Shown here one piece after another: positions 1 to 5,651 of a stretch of DNA of 10,779 nucleotides (position 1 is its first letter; each line of letters starts with the position of its first letter). A model generated the notes under the pieces. The model had not been told where the DNA came from. It searched no databases and saw nothing but the letters and a program-made list of their open reading frames with translations. A program made the translations under genes and the position numbers. Source of the DNA: JAIBJP01 sp036506175 (GTDB taxonomy: Bacteria > Actinomycetota > Thermoleophilia > Gaiellales > Gaiellaceae); assembly GCA_036506175.1 (NCBI GenBank), contig DASXSE010000022.1:1-10779 (forward strand). Direction: 5' to 3'.

Positions 1-1
1 T

Positions 2-91
2 CCCGGCTCTTGGGTGATGGAGCGCAAGATGCTCCTCGGGATCAAGGAACGGGCCGAGCGGCTCGCGCGCCAGACGCCTGTGCCGACCTAA
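2..91 (+). CDS. C-terminal end of a gene entering from the left (unidentified)
   Basis: The frame starting at base 2 is open from the window edge to a TAA at 89-91 and encodes 29 residues ending ARQTPVPT. The visible part is basic and probably helical (KERAERLARQ), like a C-terminal helix, but it carries no diagnostic motif and I cannot name the family. Its last bases overlap the stop codon of the convergent VOC gene (88-91), which is typical of the tight packing here. The reading is supported by the lack of any other gene covering these bases and by the neat convergent ending. It could still be chance, since only 29 codons are visible. Confidence 0.5.
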   Translation, partial: PGSWVMERKMLLGIKERAERLARQTPVPT

Positions 92-480
92 GTTCCGGTC
101 TGCTCGACGGCGAGGATGTTGCCGTCCGGATCTTTGAACCAGGCGGCGCGCACGTCGCCGAGCGACGCGATGCCGTTCTCCGTCTTCAGGTCGGGCATGT
201 CGTACTCCTCGAAGCTCACACCGCGTCCGCGCAGGTCGGCCGCCGCGGCTTCGATGTCGTCCACCCGGAATCCGGCGAGCGTGCCGCGGCTCTGCCCCGC
301 CGCAACGCTCACGTAGACAACGAGACCTCCCTCACCCGCACGGAACTCGGCTTCACGATTTTGAGGCAGATCGTCGCGCCTCGCGAGGAGCTCCAGTCCA
401 AGAACGCCCTCGTAGAACTCGACGGCTCGGTCGATGTCCGAGACGGGGATCACGGCGGCGATCTGTGCGTTGTTGAGCAT
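88..480 (-). CDS. VOC (glyoxalase/bleomycin-resistance fold) family protein
   Basis: A 130-residue single VOC module, the usual length. The N-terminal strand (AAVIPVSDIDRAVEFYEGVLGL, residues 8-29, broken only by the helix start) and the closing DPDGNILAVEQ (residues 117-127) are the two hallmark segments of the beta-alpha-beta-beta-beta fold. The C-terminal metal-ligand position is E126, but the first-strand position usually held by His is not His, so lyase-type metal catalysis is uncertain. The ATG at 480 is preceded on the minus strand by GGAGGAG (490-496), about 9 nt upstream, a good ribosome site that fixes the start. It lies 21 nt downstream of the creatininase stop and is probably co-transcribed with it. 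Such proteins may be dioxygenases, lyases, isomerases or binding proteins; substrate unknown. Confidence 0.85.
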   Translation of the reverse strand: MLNNAQIAAVIPVSDIDRAVEFYEGVLGLELLARRDDLPQNREAEFRAGEGGLVVYVSVAAGQSRGTLAGFRVDDIEAAAADLRGRGVSFEEYDMPDLKTENGIASLGDVRAAWFKDPDGNILAVEQTGT

Positions 481-501
481 GGGCTAAGTCTCCTCCATGG
501 A

Positions 502-1269
502 CTAGCGGCGCTGCAAATCGGTACCGAGCGCCTGATCGAGGCCCGCGACGATTTCGGCCCAGGCCATACGACCCTTCTCCTCGCTCGCCTGCGTCGCCTT
601 CCAAAGCGATCCCGAAGCCGGCACGAAGTCGTCCGGAATGGGCACGACGTCGTAAGAGGGATGCCGCGCGGCCTCGTCGTCGACCGCGCGGTCGAAGAGG
701 ACGAGATCGGGCCGGAGATGGAGCATGAGCGAGGTCTCGAGGATGGCGGCGTGCTCGACGTCCCACCCCGGGAAGCCGTCGGGGAACACTGCGGCCATCG
801 TCTCTTTCGAGAGCTCTGAGAACGGCTGCTCGACGACGACCACCCGAGCGTCGTCCCGACGGCCGTCGTCGAATGCGAGCCAGGCCGCCTCGTAGATGAA
901 GTTCTGGTTCTCGAAGTGCCAGTTCAGGACGACCAGGCGCCGGAACCCGTGGCGCAGAAGCTCGCGCAAGACGTCCTCGACCGTCTCCATGAACGTCCTG
1001 CCGCGCAGCGAGATCGTCCCGGGGAAACCCTGCCCGCCGCCGGAAAGCGGGCGCGACCGATAGCCGAAGTGCACCGGCGGAGTGACGACGAGGTCGTGCT
1101 TGTCGGCCACGGCGAGCGCCAGCTCGGTCGGAAGAACGGCGTCAGTGGACAAAGGGAGGTGATGGCCGTGCTGCTCGGTGGAGCCGACCGGCACGACTGC
1201 CCCAGCTCCGCGCTCGACGGCATCGCGCACCTCCGGCCAGGTCAGCTCGGCGAAGAGACGCGTGCGCAC
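502..1269 (-). CDS. crnA: Creatininase (creatinine amidohydrolase family)
   Basis: A 255-residue cytoplasmic metallo-amidohydrolase that would open the creatinine ring to give creatine. From memory of the Pseudomonas enzyme, the metal ligands E34, H36, D45, H120 and E122 correspond here to E32, H34, D43 (TEQHGHHLPLSTD), H118 and E120 (NWHFEN). The active-site Trp174 corresponds to W169 (GWDVEH). The loops SGGGQGFPGT and HAAILETSLML also match. This is closer to true creatininase than to MftE, which has NGHGGN. Pseudomonas W154 is not obviously conserved. I chose the GTG at 1269 because it gives an N-terminus matching the family (LTW at residues 9-11) and has GGGAG 9 nt upstream. An ATG at 1287 lacks a ribosome site. 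It is divergent from the ureohydrolase gene and heads a unit with the VOC gene. Confidence 0.85.
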   Translation of the reverse strand: MRTRLFAELTWPEVRDAVERGAGAVVPVGSTEQHGHHLPLSTDAVLPTELALAVADKHDLVVTPPVHFGYRSRPLSGGGQGFPGTISLRGRTFMETVEDVLRELLRHGFRRLVVLNWHFENQNFIYEAAWLAFDDGRRDDARVVVVEQPFSELSKETMAAVFPDGFPGWDVEHAAILETSLMLHLRPDLVLFDRAVDDEAARHPSYDVVPIPDDFVPASGSLWKATQASEEKGRMAWAEIVAGLDQALGTDLQRR

Positions 1270-1277
1270 GGAGCGAT

Positions 1278-1293
1278 GCTCCCACATGGGAGC
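1278..1293. promoter_or_regulatory. Perfect inverted repeat in the creatininase/ureohydrolase divergent region
   Basis: GCTCCCAcaTGGGAGC is a 7-bp perfect dyad with a 2-nt centre, lying between the two divergent start codons (1269 and 1326). As DNA it resembles a small dimeric-repressor operator. As RNA on the minus strand it would form a 6-bp stem with a 4-nt loop that buries GGGAG, the presumed ribosome site of the creatininase gene. Both readings imply control of the creatininase gene, and the DNA reading could also cover the ureohydrolase operon. Function is inferred only. Confidence 0.4.
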
Positions 1294-1325
1294 CGGCGCC
1301 GCAGTGTGCGAGACTCGCCCTCGCT

Positions 1326-2285
1326 GTGTCGATCTACCAGCCTCCTGACGCGCTCGAGGCCCCACGCTTCACGGGCCCGCGCACGTACGCCCGGCTGCCG
1401 CACGTGACCACCTTCAACGACGTCGAATGCGCGGTTTACGGCATGCCGTGGGACGGAGGCACGTCGTTCCGCTCCGGCGCGCGTTTCGGGCCGGAGGCGA
1501 TCCGCTCTGCCTCGGCCATGATCCGCACCTACAACCCCGTCCAAGACGTGCAGGTCTTCGGTGCGCTCTCGACCGTCGACGGCGGCGACGCGCCCACCGT
1601 CCCGGGCTACATCGAGGAGACGCTGAAGCGGATCGAGGCGTTCGTACGAGAGATCGCAGCGGCCGGCGTCATTCCGCTCGGCATGGGCGGCGACCACTCG
1701 GTGACGCTTGCCGAGATGCGGGCGATCGCCTCCGTGCACGGCCCGCTCGGGCTCGTCCACCTCGACTCGCACACGGATCTCCTCGACGCGTACTTCGGCC
1801 TCCCGCACGGACACGGGACGATGTTCCGCCGGTGCATCGAGGAGAAGATCCTCGACCCCGACCGCGTCATCCAGGCGGGGATCCGCGGCTCGCTTTACGG
1901 CGAGGAGGACGTGCAGCTTCCGGAGGAGATGGGCGTCCTAACGATTCCCTGGGTCGAGCTCGCCGCCATGGAGCCGGGTGCGTACGCCGCCCGAGTACGC
2001 GAGCGGGTCGGCGACGGCCCGACGTTCATGACCTTCGACATCGACTTCGTCGATCCGGCTTTCTGTCCCGGAACGGGAACCCCAGAAGTCGGCGGGCCAA
2101 CGACCTTCCAGGCAATCGAGTTCGTGCGCGCACTCGCCGGGATCGAGTTCGTCGGCTTCGACGTGGTCGAAGTCGCGCCGCAGTACGACGGCCCCGGGCA
2201 GGTCACCGCTCTCTTTGCAGCCAACGTCCTGTTCGAGATGCTCTCACTGGTCGCGCTGGCTCGGCGGCCGGCGCGGGTCGGCTAA
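1326..2285 (+). CDS. Agmatinase-type ureohydrolase (guanidino-compound hydrolase)
   Basis: A 319-residue binuclear manganese hydrolase of the arginase/agmatinase superfamily, which releases urea from a guanidino substrate. All metal-ligand motifs are present: GGDHS (H124), DSHTD (D147, H149, D151) and FDIDFVDP (D238, D240), with GTGTPEVGG (E254) following. The second motif has Ser where Ala is most common. The N-terminal extension YQPPDALEAPRFTG and the segment HGTMFRRCIEEKILDP are typical of agmatinases and guanidinobutyrases, whose substrates cannot be told apart by eye. The GTG at 1326 gives the expected N-terminus, although no strong ribosome site precedes it. It is the first gene of a tight plus-strand unit, followed 1 nt later by the cupin. 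Facing a creatininase suggests a substrate such as creatine, guanidinobutyrate or a related acid, not necessarily agmatine. Confidence 0.88.
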   Translation: MSIYQPPDALEAPRFTGPRTYARLPHVTTFNDVECAVYGMPWDGGTSFRSGARFGPEAIRSASAMIRTYNPVQDVQVFGALSTVDGGDAPTVPGYIEETLKRIEAFVREIAAAGVIPLGMGGDHSVTLAEMRAIASVHGPLGLVHLDSHTDLLDAYFGLPHGHGTMFRRCIEEKILDPDRVIQAGIRGSLYGEEDVQLPEEMGVLTIPWVELAAMEPGAYAARVRERVGDGPTFMTFDIDFVDPAFCPGTGTPEVGGPTTFQAIEFVRALAGIEFVGFDVVEVAPQYDGPGQVTALFAANVLFEMLSLVALARRPARVG

Positions 2286-2286
2286 C

Positions 2287-2667
2287 GTGGCGCCGGTGGC
2301 GGGCTTCGACGACCTTCACGACCTTCCGCTGATCCAGGTCTGGGAGACGGTCGCCGCGCGTGCCGTCCACGGCGAACGGCAGTCGCTCGCGATCGTCGAG
2401 CTCGATCCGAACGCGTACGTGCCCGAGCATCAGCACGAGAACGAGCAGCTCGGCATGGTGATCACGGGGTCGCTCGAATTCCGGATCGACGACGAGAGGC
2501 GCACGCTCGGGCCCGGGGAGACGTGGGCAATTCCGTCGAACGTTCCGCATGAGGTCACGGCGGGCCCCGAGGGCGCCGTCGTCATCGACGTCTTCGCACC
2601 CGTCCGCGAAGACTGGCGCTCGATTCAGATCGCCGAAGACCGCGAGCCCCGTTGGCCAGTGCCGTGA
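2287..2667 (+). CDS. Small cupin-domain protein
   Basis: A 126-residue single-domain cupin. Motif 1 is HQHENEQLGMVITG (H48, H50, E53/Q54) and motif 2 is GPGETWAIPSNVPHEV with H88, so a full set of metal-ligand candidates is present. The variant HxHxxEQ is common in small cytoplasmic cupins of unknown substrate. The GTG start at 2287 is 1 nt after the ureohydrolase stop. A longer reading from an ATG at 2215 would put 24 basic, low-complexity residues inside the upstream gene and is not credible; a GTG at 2296 is possible. The stop overlaps the methyltransferase start as GTGA. Operon position suggests a role with the guanidino hydrolase, perhaps as a small-molecule sensor, isomerase or dioxygenase, but the sequence alone does not say which. 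Confidence 0.85.
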   Translation: MAPVAGFDDLHDLPLIQVWETVAARAVHGERQSLAIVELDPNAYVPEHQHENEQLGMVITGSLEFRIDDERRTLGPGETWAIPSNVPHEVTAGPEGAVVIDVFAPVREDWRSIQIAEDREPRWPVP

Positions 2668-3503
2668 CGACCCAGGACTACCGCCAAGCGAGCTACGACG
2701 TCTGGCAGAAGATGGCGGCGGGCTGGGACCGCGACCGCCGGTGGATGTGGGAACGCTCGCGTGCTGTCGGCGAGTGGATGGTCGACGCCCTCGACCCGGA
2801 GCCAGGCCAGACCATCCTCGAGCTCGCAGCCGGCATCGGGGATACGGGTTTCCTCGCCGCCGCACGGGCAGGCGACGAGGGCAAGCTGCTCTGCACGGAC
2901 TTCGCGCCGAAGATGGTCGAAGCCTCCCGTAAGGAGTCGCAACGAATCGGCCTCAGGAACGTCGAGCATCGCGAGCTCGACGCCGAGCATATGGACCTTC
3001 CCGATGACAGCGTGGACGGCGTCCTCTGTCGCTGGGGCTACATGCTCGTGGCCGATCCCGCGGCGGCGTTTCGCGAGACGCGCCGAGTGCTGCGCGACGG
3101 CGGCGCGCTCGTCTTTTCGGTCTTCGGCGCTCCCCAGGAGAACCCCTGGGCGAGCGTTCCGGCGCAGAAGCTCGTGGAGCAGACTGGCGGACCGCCACCC
3201 GACCCGAGGGCGCCCGGCATCTTCGCGATGGCCGATCCGGGGACGACGTCCTCCCTCGTCGAGGCTGCCGGATTCGAGGTGGAGCGCATGGAGGACGTGC
3301 CGTTCACGTGGCCCTTTGCGGACTTCGACGGCTACTGGAGGTTTCTCATCGAGCTCGCGGGGGCACTCGCCCCAAGGATCGCGGCGCTCTCGGAAGAGGA
3401 CCGGAGCGCCTATCGCCTGCGCCTCGAGGAGGGGGTCGAGGCTTACCGCGGCGAGAGCGGGTACGAAATCCCGGCGCTCACACAGAACACGCTCGCGAGA
3501 TAG
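2664..3503 (+). CDS. Class I SAM-dependent methyltransferase (UbiE/Methyltransf_11 type)
   Basis: A 279-residue cytoplasmic methyltransferase. The SAM-binding glycine loop is ELAAGIGD (53-60), the acidic residue after strand 2 is D79 (CTDFAPKMVE), and the later motif is DAEHMDLPDDSVDGVLCRWG (106-125), followed by RRVLRDGGALVFSVFG (140-155). The order and spacing match the Methyltransf_11 Rossmann fold. A C-terminal extension of about 120 residues, rich in Trp and Phe, is probably a substrate lid. The acceptor could be a small molecule or a quinone. The GTG at 2664 overlaps the cupin stop by 4 bp, the usual sign of coupled translation; a TTG at 2652 is the alternative. It is the last gene of the ureohydrolase-cupin-methyltransferase unit. 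Confidence 0.88.
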   Translation: MTTQDYRQASYDVWQKMAAGWDRDRRWMWERSRAVGEWMVDALDPEPGQTILELAAGIGDTGFLAAARAGDEGKLLCTDFAPKMVEASRKESQRIGLRNVEHRELDAEHMDLPDDSVDGVLCRWGYMLVADPAAAFRETRRVLRDGGALVFSVFGAPQENPWASVPAQKLVEQTGGPPPDPRAPGIFAMADPGTTSSLVEAAGFEVERMEDVPFTWPFADFDGYWRFLIELAGALAPRIAALSEEDRSAYRLRLEEGVEAYRGESGYEIPALTQNTLAR

Positions 3504-3505
3504 AC

Positions 3506-3536
3506 CGGCCCGAGCCGCTCGTCGCAACCCGGGCCG
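3506..3536. terminator. Possible bidirectional hairpin terminator
   Basis: CGGCCCG (3506-3512) and CGGGCCG (3530-3536) form a perfect 7-bp stem with a 17-nt loop, starting 3 nt after the methyltransferase stop. It lies between that gene and the converging small minus-strand ORF ending at 3555, a sensible place for a two-way stop. There is no T tract on either side, so it is not a classical intrinsic terminator; GC-rich actinobacterial terminators often lack one. Confidence 0.35.
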
Positions 3537-3554
3537 CTCAGGTGCTCCGCATGC

Positions 3555-3680
3555 CTACTGCGCGGCGGCGCGACCAACACGCTGCACCGCCTGCGCCGCG
3601 GGCTCGATCGCGAACGCGAACACGACGCTCGGAGCCAGATAGGCGACGGCCACGAGCAATCCAACCAACAACTCCTTCAA
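3555..3680 (-). CDS. Small single-pass membrane peptide, 41 residues, unrecognised
   Basis: A TTG-initiated ORF of 41 codons plus TAG. It starts MKELLVGLLVAVAY, continues as a hydrophobic stretch to about residue 25 (one predicted membrane helix), and ends with a short polar tail carrying two Arg (R34, R37). The start is fixed by AGGAGGTGA, a near-perfect match to the 16S anti-Shine-Dalgarno, with 7 nt from AGGAGG to TTG; few genes in this window have as strong a site. Four of the first eight codons are TTG, unusual in such GC-rich DNA. An ATG-AGT-TGA minimal ORF overlaps the start. It stands alone, opposite in direction to both neighbours, with its own candidate promoter and leader hairpin. 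I do not recognise the family. It could be a toxin-like or regulatory membrane peptide, or a small subunit, and a chance ORF is not excluded. Confidence 0.6.
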   Translation of the reverse strand: MKELLVGLLVAVAYLAPSVVFAFAIEPAAQAVQRVGRAAAQ

Positions 3681-3684
3681 CTCA

Positions 3685-3693
3685 TCACCTCCT
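3685..3693 (-). promoter_or_regulatory. Very strong ribosome-binding site of the small membrane peptide
   Basis: On the minus strand this reads AGGAGGTGA, a nine-base match to the anti-Shine-Dalgarno end of 16S rRNA. It is correctly spaced for the TTG at 3680 but too close for the ATG inside it, so it selects the TTG start. It is the main evidence that the 41-codon ORF is translated. Confidence 0.7.
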
Positions 3694-3709
3694 CTCGCCT
3701 CCGGGCATG

Positions 3710-3735
3710 AAAAGGCCCCGGAGCTACCGAGGCCT
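3710..3735 (-). terminator. Intrinsic-terminator-like hairpin in the leader of the small peptide gene
   Basis: On the minus strand GGCCTCGG, the loop TAGCT and CCGGGGCC form an 8-bp stem including one G:U pair, extendable by one A:U pair, followed at once by TTTT. The orientation is diagnostic: the plus strand has a C/A mismatch in the stem and no T tract after it. No minus-strand gene lies nearby upstream (the neighbours to the right are on the plus strand), so it would act on the leader RNA of the small peptide gene. A second stem, CCGGG/CCCGG (3717-3721 with 3701-3705), uses the same bases and would exclude the terminator, an attenuator-like arrangement. No named riboswitch was recognised. 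Confidence 0.5.
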
Positions 3736-3752
3736 CGTCGCCTTACACCTCC

Positions 3753-3780
3753 AAGCTAGCGAGAAGCGCTTCGCCCGCAA
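3753..3780 (-). promoter_or_regulatory. Candidate promoter of the small peptide gene
   Basis: On the minus strand TTGCGG (3775-3780) and TAGCTT (3753-3758) are 16 nt apart and match an actinobacterial -35/-10 pair (TTGnnn, TAnnnT). Transcription would begin near 3745, giving a leader of about 65 nt that includes the hairpin. The spacer contains the 10-bp palindrome GAAGCGCTTC (3763-3772), a possible regulator site. Promoter calls of this kind have a high false-positive rate. Confidence 0.35.
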
Positions 3781-3796
3781 GTTAAGAGTGTGTTGC

Positions 3797-3802
3797 GATA
3801 CT
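3797..3802 (+). promoter_or_regulatory. -10 box for a leaderless start of the NTF2-like gene
   Basis: GATACT matches TATAAT at four of six positions and ends exactly 7 nt before the GTG at 3810, so transcription would start at or next to the start codon. No Shine-Dalgarno sequence precedes that GTG, which supports a leaderless mRNA. No convincing -35 was seen. Confidence 0.4.
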
Positions 3803-3809
3803 CCGGGCC

Positions 3810-4163
3810 GTGGATACGCGGGAAGCGGCGGAGCGCTGGCGTGACGTCTGGGCCCGCGGGTGGCGGGCCCAGGAGACGGACGAGATCCTCGCGCTGTACG
3901 CGCCGGGCGCAACTCTCCAGTCGCACCCGTTCCGCGACGTGCAGGCGCCACGCGACTACATCGACCCGACATTCGGCGAGGAGGTCTCCGCCGAGTGCGA
4001 GTTTCGCGAGCCGATCGTCGACGGTGACCGGGCCGCTGTCGAATGGTGGGCGGAGACGAAGCTGAAAGACGGGGGCACAGAGAAACTCGCCGGCGTCTCG
4101 CTGCTCCGGTTCGACGCCGACGGGCTCGTCGTCGAGCAGCGCGACTTTTGGGCGATGGGATGA
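3810..4163 (+). CDS. NTF2-like / SnoaL-type alpha+beta barrel protein
   Basis: A 117-residue protein with the SnoaL_2/NTF2 pattern: an N-terminal helix (EAAERWRDVWARGW), then DEILALYAPGATLQSHPFRD (24-43), a middle helix, and strands ending GDRAAVEWWAETKL (72-85) and LLRFDADGLVVEQRDFW (98-114). Length is normal for this cone-shaped fold. Members include isomerases, cyclases, dehydratases and non-catalytic proteins, and the substrate cannot be inferred. The start is a GTG with no ribosome site but a well-placed -10 box. Its stop overlaps the enoyl-CoA hydratase start as ATGA, so the two are co-translated. That pairing makes an acyl-CoA, steroid-like or polyketide-like substrate possible. Confidence 0.82.
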   Translation: MDTREAAERWRDVWARGWRAQETDEILALYAPGATLQSHPFRDVQAPRDYIDPTFGEEVSAECEFREPIVDGDRAAVEWWAETKLKDGGTEKLAGVSLLRFDADGLVVEQRDFWAMG

Positions 4164-4924
4164 GCGACGACCTGATCGGCGTTCGGCAGCACGAGGGCGT
4201 CACCGTCCTCACGCTGCAGCGCGAAGAGAAGCTCAACGCCATCTCGAGCGCGGTCGAGCAGGAGATGCTGGATGCACTGCTGAGTGCGGCTGTGCGGGAA
4301 AGCCGCTGCGTCGTCTTCGTCGGCGCGGGCAAAGCTTTTTCGGCCGGCGCCGACATCAACGAGTTCCATGACAGCGACCCCGCTTCGATCGCGGCCTACT
4401 ACTCGCGGACAGGAGACGTCTACGAGCGGATCGCCGCGCTGCCCGTGCCGACGATCGCCGCGATTCACGGCTGGTGCCTCGGTGGCGCGCTCGAGCTCGC
4501 CCTGGCCGTCGACTTCCGCATCGCGGACGAGACCGCGACCTTCGGACTGCCCGAAGTCCAGCTCGGGATTCTCCCGAGCTCCGGCGGAACGCATCGGCTC
4601 GTGCGTCTCGTCGGTCCGGCGAAGGCGAAGGAGGTCATGCTGCTCCGCCTGCGCTTCGATGCCCATGAGGCGCATCACCTGGGGCTCGTCACCGAAGTCG
4701 TGGCCCCGGGTCAGGCGCTCGAGCGGGCGCTCGAGGTTGGGCGTGAGCTAGCTGCCTTGCCGCCGCTCGCCGCTCAGACGGCAAAAGCGGCGGCCAACCT
4801 GATGCCTGAAGCTTCGCGTGAGGCGGGGATCCTCATCGAGCGGCTCTCGTACATGGCCCTCGCCGAGACGCCCGAGGCGAAGGAAGCCGTCGAGCGCTTC
4901 ACACGTCGAGACCGCCGTCCATGA
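4160..4924 (+). CDS. Enoyl-CoA hydratase/isomerase family protein
   Basis: A 254-residue crotonase-fold enzyme of normal length, expected to add water across 2-enoyl-CoA in the cytoplasm. The oxyanion-hole segments are KAFSAGADI (58-66) and GWCLGGALELAL (104-115). The two acid residues of true hydratases are both present: E112 (GGALEL) and E132 (FGLPEVQLG), 20 residues apart as in rat hydratase E144/E164. LPSSGGTHRL (139-147) is the usual following motif. The ATG at 4160 overlaps the upstream stop; the longer reading from 4043 adds 39 Arg-rich residues inside the NTF2-like gene and is rejected. The last 26 bp overlap the 3' end of the convergent SDR gene. It could serve beta-oxidation or a branched or aromatic acyl-CoA route. 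Confidence 0.92.
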   Translation: MSDDLIGVRQHEGVTVLTLQREEKLNAISSAVEQEMLDALLSAAVRESRCVVFVGAGKAFSAGADINEFHDSDPASIAAYYSRTGDVYERIAALPVPTIAAIHGWCLGGALELALAVDFRIADETATFGLPEVQLGILPSSGGTHRLVRLVGPAKAKEVMLLRLRFDAHEAHHLGLVTEVVAPGQALERALEVGRELAALPPLAAQTAKAAANLMPEASREAGILIERLSYMALAETPEAKEAVERFTRRDRRP

Positions 4925-5651
4925 CGACGGTCGTGCCCGTCACGTAGCCGCCCCCAGGCGAGACGAGAAAAGCAATGAGAGCGGCGGCTTCGTCGGCTGT
5001 CCCGAGCCGGCCGAGCGGGACCTCGCGCTCCCACTCCGCAACTCGCTCCGCGCCGTAGCCGTCGAGGCTCTCCGTTCCGATGTTCCCGAGCGCGACGCAG
5101 ACCGCGCGGATTTTGTACTTGCTCCATTCGAGGGCAAGTGAGCCGGCCAGGTTTTCCACTGCGGCCCTTGCGGCGGCGGCGTGCGCGAAGTCGGCCATCC
5201 CCCGCCGCGGACTGAAGCTGATGAAGACGACGACGCCGTCGCGGTTCGGGATCATCGAGCGAGTCGCCACGGCGAGCGTCAGATCCCAGGCTGCGTCGAC
5301 GGCCAGCCGGTGCACGGCGCGCCACCCTTTCAGCGAGATTTCCTCTGCCGGAGCCGTAAACTGGCCGCCCGCGTTGTTGACGAGGACGTCGATCCGGCCG
5401 AATCGCTCCAGCGCCCGGTCGACGAGCTTCTCGACCTCGTCCGGCTCGCGGATGTCGGTGGGGATGGCAAGGCAAGCGTCGCCGAGCTCCTCCTGCACCG
5501 CTGCAAGCGGCTCCTCGCGCCTCCCGCAGATCACCACCTGCGCGCCGGTACGAACGAGCTCGCGCGCCGTGGCCCGGCCGATTCCGGTCCCACCGCCGGA
5601 AATGAGGGCGACCTTGCCCTCGTTGGCGTCGATTGCGAGGGGTGACTTCAA
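4899..5651 (-). CDS. SDR family oxidoreductase, 2-enoyl/2,4-dienoyl-CoA reductase-like
   Basis: A 250-residue classical-length short-chain dehydrogenase. It has the Rossmann motif SGGGTGIG (18-25), R44 in ICGRREE (an NADPH-favouring basic residue), NNAG (92-95) and the C-terminal VTGTTVVMDGG. The catalytic YxxxK is absent: the segment is AHAAAARAAVENL (156-168), with Arg at the Lys position and Ala at the Tyr position, right after a His. The peroxisomal trans-2-enoyl-CoA reductase and 2,4-dienoyl-CoA reductase subgroup has similar replacements (HSGAARAGV-like), so I place it there. The start is a TTG overlapping the cyclase stop (TTGA), implying coupled translation; no strong ribosome site is visible. 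Facing an enoyl-CoA hydratase supports acyl-CoA chemistry. Confidence 0.88.
   Translation of the reverse strand: MKSPLAIDANEGKVALISGGGTGIGRATARELVRTGAQVVICGRREEPLAAVQEELGDACLAIPTDIREPDEVEKLVDRALERFGRIDVLVNNAGGQFTAPAEEISLKGWRAVHRLAVDAAWDLTLAVATRSMIPNRDGVVVFISFSPRRGMADFAHAAAARAAVENLAGSLALEWSKYKIRAVCVALGNIGTESLDGYGAERVAEWEREVPLGRLGTADEAAALIAFLVSPGGGYVTGTTVVMDGGLDV

Noticed and set aside
1270..1365. Upstream starts for the creatininase gene (1287 ATG, 1365)
   Set aside because: The extension to 1365 runs over the ureohydrolase start. The ATG at 1287 has no ribosome site, and the GTG at 1269 matches the family's N-terminal length.
1242..1814. 190-residue minus-strand ORF opposite the ureohydrolase gene
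   Set aside because: It is antisense to a gene with complete metal motifs, is rich in Arg and Glu without a fold signature, and overlaps the creatininase start. It is a typical high-GC shadow frame.
2215..2286. ATG at 2215 as a longer start for the cupin
   Set aside because: It would lie 70 nt inside the ureohydrolase gene and add a Ser/Arg/Trp-rich stretch unlike any cupin. The GTG at 2287 is 1 nt after the upstream stop.
2625..3527. 300-residue minus-strand ORF opposite the methyltransferase gene
   Set aside because: Length comes from the lack of stops in GC-rich antisense. The plus-strand frame has all the SAM-binding motifs and the antisense product has none that I recognise.
3308..3844. 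178-residue plus-strand ORF across the intergenic gap
   Set aside because: It begins inside the methyltransferase gene in another frame, is basic and Pro-rich, and has no ribosome site. The minus-strand small ORF explains the gap better.
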